A DNA stretch of 64,000 nt, taken from assembly GCF_014212135.1 (NCBI RefSeq), contig NZ_JACJVQ010000007.1, forward strand, positions 124,001-188,000. Reading direction: 5' to 3'. Both the position numbers and the translations under genes were made by a program. Below the pieces are notes generated by a model. It did not search any database, was not told where the DNA came from, and saw only the letters and a list, made by a program, of their open reading frames with translations. Positions 1-7,838 of this stretch are shown in pieces. Source of the DNA: Cohnella thailandensis (GTDB lineage: Bacteria > Bacillota > Bacilli > Paenibacillales > Paenibacillaceae). Each line of letters opens with the position of its first letter. Positions within the stretch are counted from its first letter, which is position 1.

Positions 1-357
1 TCCAGACAGTACGACAACCGGGAGAAAGACATCGACAGCAGCCTTATGCATCTCGCCGGCGCGATCTCCTATATCGAAGATCATTATCTCGAGCCGCTGA
101 CGCTCGAGGATATCGCGGCCCAATCGGATATATCCGTTCGGCACTTAAACCGGATTTTCCGAGCCTATTATCAGACGACGCCGTTCGCTTATCTTCAGCG
201 CCTCCGCTTGGAACGGGCCTGCTCGCTGCTGCGGAATTCGAACCTCTCGATTACGGAGATATCGTATTCGTGCGGTTTTTACGATAGCAATTATCTTGCC
301 CGTCAATTCAAGAAAACGTACGGGATGTCGCCCAAAGCCTTCCGCAAAATGCGATAA
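1..357 (+). CDS. AraC family transcriptional regulator, C-terminal part (5' truncated by window edge)
   Basis: The reading frame is open from the first base, so the N-terminal sensing domain lies outside the window. What remains is a complete AraC/XylS DNA-binding domain of about 100 residues. The first helix-turn-helix is at LEDIAAQSDISVRHLNRIFR and the second follows ITEISYSCGFYDSNYLARQF, ending in the typical KTYGMSPKAFRKMR. The gene converges on the GH43 gene that ends 45 bases further on, which suggests it controls nearby glycoside metabolism, but no operator is visible. Family assignment is firm; the ligand is unknown. Confidence 0.9.
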   Translation, partial: SRQYDNREKDIDSSLMHLAGAISYIEDHYLEPLTLEDIAAQSDISVRHLNRIFRAYYQTTPFAYLQRLRLERACSLLRNSNLSITEISYSCGFYDSNYLARQFKKTYGMSPKAFRKMR

Positions 358-401
358 CCGGCAGAAGCCCGTTCAGGCGCTGCCGGTTGGATGTTCGAAT
401 T

Positions 402-1919
402 TCAAGAGTTGCGAGGCTCGTAATCGAACCAATCGAAGTACGCGGGGGACGGCGTTCCCGAGTCGCTAACGGCATACATGGCCGCAAAAACCCCCGTGAA
501 TCCGCCCGCAACTTCGGTAGACAGCAGGTGGGTCTCCCCCCACCCCATCTCGATCGCTTCCGATTGCCCGGATCGAATGGAAGCCTCGAATTTATCGGGA
601 TAAGCCCGGATTCTCAGCACGAGAGGGCCATCCGGACACTCGCGCTCGTTCTCCACCCTCATCGATCCGACGGTTCGCCGGAAAATCGCTTTCCTCCGCC
701 CATCGATCCTTTTAACGGCTAAGTCATAATGATAGTTCTCATTCATATACACGGTCAGTCCCGCTTCATCTCCATCGCCAGCCGGTTCGAACTCCAGAGC
801 TACCGCGATGTCGCAAGAGAAATGGCTAAGACGGCGTCCGACGAAGGCCGGAGCTCCGGCATCGTTCAAAGAGGATGGGTTGCCATGCAGCGCAAGATAA
901 CCCGGCCTCTCCGAGAGCGACCAGCTCCCGGGCTTGGGATTGCGCAGGAAGGTCCAGTCGAAGCCGAGCCGAGAATCGGCAAAGTCGTCGCGGGCGGGCT
1001 TATCGGGCCACCGGACTTCGGGAAGCTCCGGCGCGTCTATAACGGACTCGATATGCGCGTCGTTGCCGATGACCGGCCAACCGTCCGCCGTCCATGTCAC
1101 TCGGGCAAGGAACGTCTCGCGGCCGAGATGGTGGCGCATCGGATAGCCGACGGGCCGGATTCCCAAGCATACCGCCCACCAGCTGCCGTCCCGGGCCTGC
1201 ACCAGATCCGCGTGCCCCGTCGCGTGGATGCCGCTCTTCAAGCTTCGGTTCGACAGAATCGGGTTCGTCGGACAAGCCACATAAGGGCCGTACGGGTCCG
1301 AGCTTCTCGCGATGGTGGCCATATGCCCGTACTCGGTCCCGCCTTCGGCAATCATTAAATAATAAACGCCATGGATTCGGTAGAGATGAGGAGCTTCCGG
1401 ATGGGCGCCTCCGGTCCCCCTCCAAATCAACCGGCTGTCCGTCAGCATTCTTCCGCTCTCGATGTCGATCTCGCATTGATAGATCCCTTCTCCCTGATCT
1501 CCGGAGCAAGCGGATTGAAAGTAGACTCGTCCGTCTTCGTCGAACAACAGCGACGGATCGATGCCGCCCTGCGCGACGGGGATCGGATCGGACCACGGAC
1601 CGTCCGGCGTCTGCGTTCGGACGATGAAATTGCCTATTCCGCCAACGTTCGTCGTGGTCATGTAAAACCAGCCTTCATGGTATCGAATCGTCGGCGCGTA
1701 GATGCCGCAGGAGCTCGGGACTCCGCCAAGGGGCAATTGACTTTCGGTCGTTAGACAATGGCCGATTTGCCGCCAGTGAACCAGATCCTTGCTATGGAAA
1801 ATAGGAACCCCGGGAAAATATTCGAACGAACTGGTGACCAAGTAATAATCGTCGCCGACGCGGCAAACGCTCGGATCGGGATGAAAGCCGGGGATGACGG
1901 GATTGGTAAACTGCCGCAT
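402..1919 (-). CDS. Glycoside hydrolase family 43 (beta-xylosidase / alpha-L-arabinofuranosidase type)
   Basis: 505 residues, no signal peptide, so probably cytoplasmic and acting on imported oligosaccharides. The five-bladed propeller catalytic domain begins immediately. The likely catalytic residues are D15 (in HPDPSV), D121 (in GGIDPS) and E175 (in HPEAPHLY), the usual base, pKa modulator and acid of GH43. The last ~190 residues form a beta-sandwich typical of long GH43 xylosidases (DDF...GF DWTFLRNP onward). I chose ATG at 1919 because AAAGAGGTG lies 12 bases upstream and the second GH43 in this window starts at the same point; a GTG at 1934 is possible. It is a paralogue of the gene at 32081-33568. 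Whether the substrate is xylan-, arabinan- or mixed-linkage-derived cannot be told. Confidence 0.93.
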   Translation of the reverse strand: MRQFTNPVIPGFHPDPSVCRVGDDYYLVTSSFEYFPGVPIFHSKDLVHWRQIGHCLTTESQLPLGGVPSSCGIYAPTIRYHEGWFYMTTTNVGGIGNFIVRTQTPDGPWSDPIPVAQGGIDPSLLFDEDGRVYFQSACSGDQGEGIYQCEIDIESGRMLTDSRLIWRGTGGAHPEAPHLYRIHGVYYLMIAEGGTEYGHMATIARSSDPYGPYVACPTNPILSNRSLKSGIHATGHADLVQARDGSWWAVCLGIRPVGYPMRHHLGRETFLARVTWTADGWPVIGNDAHIESVIDAPELPEVRWPDKPARDDFADSRLGFDWTFLRNPKPGSWSLSERPGYLALHGNPSSLNDAGAPAFVGRRLSHFSCDIAVALEFEPAGDGDEAGLTVYMNENYHYDLAVKRIDGRRKAIFRRTVGSMRVENERECPDGPLVLRIRAYPDKFEASIRSGQSEAIEMGWGETHLLSTEVAGGFTGVFAAMYAVSDSGTPSPAYFDWFDYEPRNS

Positions 1920-2078
1920 TGTTACGCTACACACCTCTTTAACTACGGATGTCAGGAATCCGCTGGATGCAAACTCGTTATTAATGTTATTTCAAGAGGC
2001 GACGTTAAACCTTCATTATCGAGTCATGGAAGTAGCATGATCTAGACATCGCCTGCAAGGACGTCGGGTCCGGCCAAA

Positions 2079-2108
2079 GAAAAAAACTGCCGCTCGCCCG
2101 CGACAGTT
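2079..2108 (-). terminator. Intrinsic terminator after the PhyH/isomerase pair
   Basis: On the minus strand a 9-bp stem (AACTGTCGC / GCGGCAGTT, one G-U pair) with a 6-base loop is followed by a run of T. It lies about 70 bases beyond the stop codon of the isomerase gene and separates that operon from the GH43 gene. Confidence 0.75.
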
Positions 2109-2110
2109 CT

Positions 2111-2190
2111 TCCATTCCCTGCTATTCACTGCTATTCACTGCTATTCCCTGCTATTCACTGCTATTCACTGCTATCCCCGGCTATTCCGT
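2111..2190. repeat. Decamer tandem repeat array (unit GCTATTCACT)
   Basis: Eight consecutive 10-base units in perfect register. The units starting at 2121, 2131, 2151 and 2161 are GCTATTCACT and 2141 is GCTATTCCCT. The outer units (2111, 2171, 2181) are degenerate. The array begins just past the terminator hairpin and runs over the stop codon of the isomerase gene (stop at 2182-2184). Two more GCTATTC copies stand at 3918 and 3926 in the promoter region of the same gene cluster. Confidence 0.9.
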
Positions 2191-3057
2191 TTCCGACCAC
2201 AGCCTCCTGGCCGTCCGAAGAAACAAAAGCGACTGCTGCCAGCGATCGCTTATTTCGTTCGTTCTTCCAGCAGCTTCGTCCACGGTGATCGCGTAAGGCG
2301 GAGGACCGAGCTCGACCACGAACGGCAATACGTCCCCTTGGACGGCGCTTGCCTTCCACAGCCTCATTCCATCGCCCCACCAGCGTTCGAACCGCCGCAT
2401 CATCGGATGCTCGCCATTCGGACCGACGTCGATCTGAACCTGTTCCCCGTTGGATACCCTGCCATGGAAGGCGGATGTTCGTTGCAGCAGTTTTCCAAAT
2501 AAGATCTCCGCCTCCTCCGATTCGGTATGCATCTCGCCGGCCACGACGTAGTGAGACAAATCGATGGTCAAACGAAGGGATTCCAGCTGTTCCAGATAAC
2601 CGACGGTGCGGAGAAGATCCTGCGTAATCGTTCCTCGGTGCGTCTCGATATACGCCGGAATTCCCTTCTCCCTAGATAATCGAACGAGCTCGCGAAGCAA
2701 GCCGACGGCAGACTCATCGACGAGGAAAGGCGTCATGACTTGGACGTTGACGTGCTGAACCTGCCCGAATTCCTTCGCTCTTAACAGGAATCGCTCCATG
2801 TCCTCCGCCGTCTTCGGATACGCGTTTACGCTGAAGGATAAGCCGTACCGCTCGAGCAGACGCCGCCAGCGGTCTTCTTCCTCCGGAGAGGGAAGAAAAC
2901 CGTTGATCCCGTCGAAGCCCGCTCCGGCGATCAGCGCCACCCTGTCTTCAACCGTTCGCGCCTTAGCCTCCAAGCCCTCCATTCCCCACCATGACATCTG
3001 CACGTCAAGATAAGGCGAATCCGTATCAGTGCGGGTATAAGGTCTCGAATTCGACAC
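2182..3057 (-). CDS. Sugar phosphate isomerase/epimerase-like TIM-barrel protein
   Basis: 291 residues of the xylose-isomerase-like TIM barrel family (AP endonuclease 2 superfamily). Typical strand-end motifs are visible: VALIAGAGFDGING near the N-terminus, YIETHRGTITQD, and TIDLSHYVVAGE, which would supply metal-binding Glu/His/Asp. The start is GTG at 3057, with GGAGGT seven bases upstream inside the preceding gene. It overlaps the end of the PhyH gene by 32 bases, so the two are probably translationally coupled. Members of this family interconvert ketoses or keto-acids, or act as dehydratases; the substrate here is unknown. The coding end runs into a decamer repeat array. Confidence 0.85.
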   Translation of the reverse strand: MSNSRPYTRTDTDSPYLDVQMSWWGMEGLEAKARTVEDRVALIAGAGFDGINGFLPSPEEEDRWRRLLERYGLSFSVNAYPKTAEDMERFLLRAKEFGQVQHVNVQVMTPFLVDESAVGLLRELVRLSREKGIPAYIETHRGTITQDLLRTVGYLEQLESLRLTIDLSHYVVAGEMHTESEEAEILFGKLLQRTSAFHGRVSNGEQVQIDVGPNGEHPMMRRFERWWGDGMRLWKASAVQGDVLPFVVELGPPPYAITVDEAAGRTNEISDRWQQSLLFLRTARRLWSETE

Positions 3058-3835
3058 CGCAAGGACCTCCGTCCGGATTCAACTCCAATTGGACCTCCGA
3101 CCCGTCCGCTCGGTACAACGGCCTGTAGAATTGTCCGATTTGGGAAGCCGATTCGTTCGCGTAGTGGCAAATAAACGACCGGCGGAACCGATCCTTCGTC
3201 TTGTTGCGATAGGAGCCGTGAATCAGATTGCCGTTAAAAAACAGCACGTCTCCCGGATCCATCGTAACCGGCATCACTTTGCGATCCTTCGGCGGTTTGA
3301 CGTAATGCGTCGTGAAGGACTCCTTCGAGTCCGACAAGTCCGGGCAGACGATATCGTAGTCCTGCGTCTTCGGCACGACCATCAAGCTGCCGTTCTCCTC
3401 GTCGGTCGCGTCGACGGCCGTCCAAGCGGCGATGCAGTTCCCCGGTTCCACCTTCAGATAGAAGTTGTCCTGGTGAAGGGCTTGGCCCCTGGCCCCCGGC
3501 GGCTTGTAATAGAACATGCTCTGCGCGGCGAGCGGCGGCTCTTCGTAAAGATCCTGCAGGACGGCCAATACCGGAGCATTCAGCATGTACTTCTTGGCCG
3601 TGTCGTTAAACCGGTGCGGGTGCATGACCCGCGGATATCTCTTCAACGGATCGGTCGATTCTCCGGACAAGTCCGGCTCGAAATGCCCCGGCACCACGGT
3701 TTGGCTGATCGCCTCGAACGTGTCCTCGATCTCCTTGAGCTGATGCTGATCGAACAATCCTTTGACGATGAGATAACCTTCTTGCTCGAATTGCCTTTTC
3801 TGCTCTTCGGTTAATGTTGTCAGCGAGTACGCCAT
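3026..3835 (-). CDS. Phytanoyl-CoA dioxygenase (PhyH) family protein
   Basis: 269 residues, a non-haem Fe(II)/2-oxoglutarate oxygenase of the PhyH family. The iron-binding facial triad is visible as H121-x-D123 (in ALHQDNFY) and H206 (in NLIHGSYR), with RFRRS just after for the 2-oxoglutarate carboxylate. ATG at 3835 is preceded by AAGGAGGAGA. It is the first gene of a pair with the overlapping isomerase and is divergent from an AraC gene 194 bases away, the usual arrangement for a locally regulated catabolic unit. In Paenibacillaceae such PhyH genes often sit in carbohydrate loci, but the substrate is not predictable. Confidence 0.9.
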   Translation of the reverse strand: MAYSLTTLTEEQKRQFEQEGYLIVKGLFDQHQLKEIEDTFEAISQTVVPGHFEPDLSGESTDPLKRYPRVMHPHRFNDTAKKYMLNAPVLAVLQDLYEEPPLAAQSMFYYKPPGARGQALHQDNFYLKVEPGNCIAAWTAVDATDEENGSLMVVPKTQDYDIVCPDLSDSKESFTTHYVKPPKDRKVMPVTMDPGDVLFFNGNLIHGSYRNKTKDRFRRSFICHYANESASQIGQFYRPLYRADGSEVQLELNPDGGPCGVEFETLYPH

Positions 3836-3917
3836 GCTATCTCCTCCTTATCTATCCTACGCTAAGTATAGTCGCGATCCCGAAGGCAAGGCAGTATCTA
3901 TCCTGCTTAAGAGTCAC

Positions 3918-4008
3918 GCTATTCTGCTATTCGCTAGCCTGTAAGGCCGGAACGGGTTATTCTTAGGATAGGGTTGGATACGGGTCTATAGGCTTGAGAT
4001 ATAGGCTT
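3918..4008. promoter_or_regulatory. Candidate regulator binding region between PhyH operon and AraC gene
   Basis: The divergent intergenic region carries two short direct repeats: GCTATTC at 3918 and 3926, and TATAGGCTT at 3987 and 4000 (13-base period). AraC proteins bind such direct half-sites, so this is the likely operator region for the adjacent regulator. No clear sigma-A promoter pair was found. The assignment is inference. Confidence 0.35.
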
Positions 4009-4029
4009 TGATTCGGAGGAGGGCTTGCC

Positions 4030-4851
4030 ATGGAACCATACGACGAACCGTCCCGTTACGACGGCAAATCGTACGGAATCGTCATCTCGGGACATTTTCA
4101 AGTCGACGATACGTACGCGACCAACCGCCCCGATGGAATGGAGGACTGGCTGATTGCCTTTACCTTGAGCGGCAAAGGCTACTTCAAGACGCCTCACGGA
4201 ACGGCCGAATGCACCGCCGGCGATCTCGCGCTGTTGAAGCCGGGGACTCCCCACGAGTACGGCACGGTTAAAGGGGAAAATTGGAATTTCGTATGGGCGC
4301 ACTTCTCCTCCAGCTCCGTCGGGGACCAACTGCTGCCCGCCGAGCCTCTGCTCGTTCAGCCGTTCGAGAGCGGTTCGATCCGTACGCGCCTGTATGAGGC
4401 TTTCCGCCGCATCCTCTCCGACTCGAGAGAGCGCAACGAGTTCTGGCACGAGCTGTGCGTGAACTCGCTTCGCGAAATCTTGATCCTGCTGTCGCAGAGA
4501 CGCAGCCGCAAGCTGGATTCGCGGGTCGCGGAAGCTTTGCATTATCTCTCCGTGCATATGAGAAATCCGATTCAAATCGATAGGCTGGCCAAATCGATCG
4601 GAATCTCTTCCTCCCGCTTATCGCATCTGTTCAAGGAGCAAACCGGGCTGTCCATCATCGACAACCTGAATCAAATGCGGATTCGCCAAGCCGCCCTGCT
4701 GCTGGAGCACACGAACCGAAGCGCTTCGGAGGTCGCCTACGAGGTCGGGTTCCGCAACTACAACCACTTCATCGAGCAATTCCGCCGGTGGATCGGCACG
4801 AATCCGAGCGGATTCCGGAGAGAGCTTCAGTCGAAGCCCTCTCCGACCTGA
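4030..4851 (+). CDS. AraC family regulator with N-terminal cupin sensor
   Basis: 273 residues. Residues 1-130 form an AraC-type cupin (ending GDLALLKPGTPHEYG then FVWAHF), and residues 165-273 are the double helix-turn-helix (QIDRLAKSIGISSSRLSHLF and EVAYEVGFRNYNHFIEQF). ATG follows GGAGGAGGG. It is transcribed away from the PhyH/isomerase pair and converges on the dehydrogenase operon with only 13 bases between stops. It closely resembles the regulator at 46826-47662 (both have a GI.ISGH motif near the start and a DWL...TLSG core), so the two are paralogues that probably sense related sugars. Confidence 0.93.
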   Translation: MEPYDEPSRYDGKSYGIVISGHFQVDDTYATNRPDGMEDWLIAFTLSGKGYFKTPHGTAECTAGDLALLKPGTPHEYGTVKGENWNFVWAHFSSSSVGDQLLPAEPLLVQPFESGSIRTRLYEAFRRILSDSRERNEFWHELCVNSLREILILLSQRRSRKLDSRVAEALHYLSVHMRNPIQIDRLAKSIGISSSRLSHLFKEQTGLSIIDNLNQMRIRQAALLLEHTNRSASEVAYEVGFRNYNHFIEQFRRWIGTNPSGFRRELQSKPSPT

Positions 4852-4864
4852 TTTCTTGCGTTTG

Positions 4865-5881
4865 TTAAAGCTCGACCATCGCTTTGATCACCTTCGATTC
4901 GGGCTCCAGCCAATCCTCGAATCTCCCGATCATGTCGTCAAAAGCGGCTCGGTGCGTGATATAGCGGCCGACATCGATAGCCCCGGAAGCCATCGCCTCC
5001 AGCACGCGCTCGAAGTCCTCGCGGGTCGCGTTGCGGCTTCCCATGAGGGTCAACTCGCGCTTGTGGAACTCGGGGTCGTGGAACGAAATGTCCGCTCCGA
5101 CAAGCCCGACGTAGACGAGCGTTCCACCGTGTGCGGCATAACCGAAAGCCCCGGCCATCGATTGCGCATTGCCCGTCGCGTCGAACACGACGCTTGGCAG
5201 CTCTCCGCCGTTTGCGGCCAGCACTTGGCCGAGCGGATCCTCCAGCGCGTTTACCGTCGCATCCGCCCTTGCCCAATCTCGGCAGAACGCAAGGCGATCC
5301 CGGTTTACGTCCATAGCGACGACCTTGGCGCCCCTCGACTTCGCGAACGCCATGACGCCCAGCCCGATCGGCCCGCCCCCGATGACGAGCGCGGTCTCCC
5401 CGGCGGCAAGTCCCGACCGGCGCACGGCATGCGCCCCGATCGCGAACGGCTCGAGCGTCGCCGTTTGGTCGAGCGTCAGGTCGTTCGCCCGGATCAAATG
5501 CGTAACCGGCACGGAGATTCTCTCCCTCATGCCGCCGTCGATATGGACGCCGAGCACCTTCATCTCCGTGCAGCAGTTCGTTTTGCCGTTGCGGCAGGCG
5601 ATGCAGCTCCCGCAATGCATGTACGGGATGACGCTGACCTGGTCGCCGATCCGCAGCCCTTGCTCGTTCGGGCCGATCTCTTGGATGATCCCGGCCAGCT
5701 CGTGCCCAAGAATACGGGGATAGACGAAGAAAGGCTGTCTCCCCTTAAAGGCATGCAGATCGGTTCCGCAGATTCCGATCCTGCGGATCGCCACGATGGC
5801 CCGGCCCGGCTCGAGAATCGGTTCCGGCAAGTCGCGGGCGGCTTGAAACCGTTCGATCTCCGCGCAGACGATTCCTCTCAT
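4865..5881 (-). CDS. Zinc-dependent medium-chain alcohol/sugar dehydrogenase
   Basis: 338 residues of the medium-chain dehydrogenase family. Catalytic zinc ligands are C38 (GICGTDLH), H60-E61 (GHELAG) and E144. The structural zinc loop is intact with C90, C93, C96 and C104. The NAD(P)-binding Rossmann motif is VIGGGPIGLG near 167-176. I set the start at ATG 5881 rather than further upstream because it overlaps the stop of the preceding aldo-keto reductase by four bases (ATGA), a coupling signature. It is the last gene of a three-gene operon with that reductase and a lactonase. Family resemblance is to L-threonine/sorbitol/2-keto-3-deoxy-sugar dehydrogenases; a role in L-fucose or L-galactose oxidation is inferred from context. 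Confidence 0.93.
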   Translation of the reverse strand: MRGIVCAEIERFQAARDLPEPILEPGRAIVAIRRIGICGTDLHAFKGRQPFFVYPRILGHELAGIIQEIGPNEQGLRIGDQVSVIPYMHCGSCIACRNGKTNCCTEMKVLGVHIDGGMRERISVPVTHLIRANDLTLDQTATLEPFAIGAHAVRRSGLAAGETALVIGGGPIGLGVMAFAKSRGAKVVAMDVNRDRLAFCRDWARADATVNALEDPLGQVLAANGGELPSVVFDATGNAQSMAGAFGYAAHGGTLVYVGLVGADISFHDPEFHKRELTLMGSRNATREDFERVLEAMASGAIDVGRYITHRAAFDDMIGRFEDWLEPESKVIKAMVEL

Positions 5882-6831
5882 CTCGGCTCGCCTCCGATCT
5901 TCGTATTGTATTCGGGGCGGCCGCTGGGCCAAGTCCGGTTGTGCACGGGCTTCAGGATGGCCAGAACTTCGGCCAGAAGCCCCTCGTCGATCGGTTCCTC
6001 CGCCCACTCCGCGTTCTTCCGGATGTTGGCCGGATTGGCCGTGCTGACGAGCGTAGTCGGAATCCGCTCGTTCGCCGTCGAGAATTGAACGGCCAGCTTC
6101 GCGATGTCCGCGCCTTGATCCGCGCAAAATCGCGCGGCCTTCAAGCAAGCCTCTTTGATCTCCGAAGAAGCCGGGTGCCAATCCGGAGCTCCGCGGGTTC
6201 CCAATAGCCCCATGGAGAGGGGCGAGGCATTGACCAGCCCGATGCCGTTCGCTTCCAGCAGAGGCAGCAGTCCCAGGAGACTCGTATCGTTCAAGGAATA
6301 ATGGCAGTACGAGATGATGCTGTCCACTTCGACGCGCGGAAGGAACGTCTCGAACAATTCCAACGGAAGGCCGCAGATGCCGGCGAACCGGATCTTGCCG
6401 CTGGCTTTCAGCCGCTGCAGCGCGGGAATCGCGTCCTCCAGGATGATGTCCGCCGGAACGAATTCGATATCGTGAAGATAGAGAATATCCACCTCGTTCG
6501 CGTTCAGACGCTTTAGGCTCTCCTCCAGGCTCGAGACGATCCGGTCGCCGGAGAAGTCGAACGTATCGGCGCCGTAGCGGCCCGCCTTCGTCGACAGGAA
6601 GTACTTGTCTCGCGGAATGTCCTTCAGAGACTTGCCCAGCACGGTTTCCGCTTTGGTCAACCCGTAGTAGGGAGAAACGTCGATGAGATTGATTCCGCAG
6701 TCGATGGCTTGGTGCACCGTTCGGATGCTGTCCGCTTCATCGGTATCCCGGAAGACGGAGCCAAGGGAAGAAGCGCCGAAGCTAAGCGCCGATACGTTCA
6801 GTCCCGTTTTGCCTAATTTGCGATAGTTCAT
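5878..6831 (-). CDS. Aldo/keto reductase, L-galactose / L-fucose dehydrogenase-like
   Basis: 317 residues, full-length aldo-keto reductase. The catalytic tetrad is D51, Y56, K82 and H120 (motifs LIDVSPYYG, STKAGRY, YLHDIEF). The combination STKAGRY...DFS and YLHDIEF, and the later SYCHYSLNDTSLL and ASPLSMGLL, closely match plant L-galactose dehydrogenase and bacterial L-fucose dehydrogenase rather than general aldehyde reductases. ATG at 6831 is preceded by GGGGGAG. It sits between the lactonase upstream (25-base gap) and the zinc dehydrogenase downstream (4-base overlap). The likely reaction is NAD(P)-dependent oxidation of the sugar to its lactone, which the lactonase would open. Confidence 0.92.
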   Translation of the reverse strand: MNYRKLGKTGLNVSALSFGASSLGSVFRDTDEADSIRTVHQAIDCGINLIDVSPYYGLTKAETVLGKSLKDIPRDKYFLSTKAGRYGADTFDFSGDRIVSSLEESLKRLNANEVDILYLHDIEFVPADIILEDAIPALQRLKASGKIRFAGICGLPLELFETFLPRVEVDSIISYCHYSLNDTSLLGLLPLLEANGIGLVNASPLSMGLLGTRGAPDWHPASSEIKEACLKAARFCADQGADIAKLAVQFSTANERIPTTLVSTANPANIRKNAEWAEEPIDEGLLAEVLAILKPVHNRTWPSGRPEYNTKIGGEPR

Positions 6832-6856
6832 GTGACAGACTCCCCCTTCGGTAGTT

Positions 6857-7687
6857 TTATAGCCTGTAAAAAGCCTGGGCGTTGCCGCCGAACAGCTTCG
6901 CTTTCTCCGCATCTCCCCAAGAGTCCGGCAGCGCGCGTTCGAGAACGTCTACCACTTCGCCGTAGCTCGCCGCCAGCAAGCAGACCGGCCAATCGCTTCC
7001 GAATAGGACGCGGTCCGGCCCGAAGCACTCCAGCACATGGCGAACATAAGGGACGAACTGCTCCGACGTCCAGCCCGAACGATCCGCTTCGGTCACCATG
7101 CCGGATAGCTTGCAGTATAGGTTCGGGTACGAAGCCAATTCCTTGATCTGCTCCGCCCACGGCTCCATCCGTCCCTCGGCGATTCGCGGCTTGGCGATAT
7201 GATCGATCACGCCCCGGAGACCGGGAACCCGCTTCGCCAATTCGACTGCCTCCGCCAACTGGTCGGACTTCAGGAGCAGATCGACGGGAACTCCCTTGGC
7301 CGCATAGGCTTGCAGAGCTTCGATATAGGAGGGCGAGAGGATAACGCCGGCATCGGGCATATCCTGGATCATAAGGCGAAACCCGACGAACTTCGGATGC
7401 TTGGCGTACCGCTCATAATGCTCGGAATGGCGGGCATCCTCGAGATCCAGGAATCCGACGACTCCTTTAATCGACTCGTGCCGCTCGGCGAGCGTCAAGA
7501 TAAAGATCGTCTCCTCGGGAGTCGGCGCCGCTTGAACGAGAATGGACCCGTCCAGCCGGTGCTCCTTCAAATGCGGCAGCAAGTCGGGCGGTAGGAAATC
7601 CCGGTACAGGACGGGAATCTCCGGCGTAATCCATCCGTAATCTCCCCGATCGATCCTCCAATAGTGCTGATGGGCGTCGATTCTCAC
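6857..7687 (-). CDS. Amidohydrolase family lactonase (L-fuconolactonase-like, COG3618)
   Basis: 276 residues of the amidohydrolase-2 family. The metal motif H6-x-H8 (DAHQHYW) opens the protein; GVIDHIAKP and LFGSDWPV supply the later His and Asp ligands of the TIM barrel. Start chosen at GTG 7687, with AGGAAG eight bases upstream; the longer frame from 7744 lacks a ribosome binding site. Family members hydrolyse L-fucono-1,5-lactone, L-rhamnono-lactone or related sugar lactones. First gene of the operon with the aldo-keto reductase and zinc dehydrogenase, and divergent from an AraC regulator. No sugar-acid dehydratase is present in the window. Confidence 0.9.
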   Translation of the reverse strand: MRIDAHQHYWRIDRGDYGWITPEIPVLYRDFLPPDLLPHLKEHRLDGSILVQAAPTPEETIFILTLAERHESIKGVVGFLDLEDARHSEHYERYAKHPKFVGFRLMIQDMPDAGVILSPSYIEALQAYAAKGVPVDLLLKSDQLAEAVELAKRVPGLRGVIDHIAKPRIAEGRMEPWAEQIKELASYPNLYCKLSGMVTEADRSGWTSEQFVPYVRHVLECFGPDRVLFGSDWPVCLLAASYGEVVDVLERALPDSWGDAEKAKLFGGNAQAFYRL

Positions 7688-7838
7688 TAGGGCATCTTCC
7701 TTTTCGTTTAAAGGTTGTAACCGCTCTTTTCCCCATTCTAGCATGCCGCATCTATTCTAAAATTGCTTTCGCTTGCTAATTTGTATCCTTTTTTGATATT
7801 TTGAATAATAAACGAGTTACGTAGGGGACTGTTGCCGC

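Noticed and set aside
2111-2190. Possible CRISPR array
   Set aside because: Units are 10 bases long and directly tandem, with no spacers and no cas genes.
4856-6088. A 410-residue plus-strand open frame opposite the zinc dehydrogenase
   Set aside because: Arg/Asp/His-rich translation without domains, entirely overlapping two well-supported minus-strand genes.
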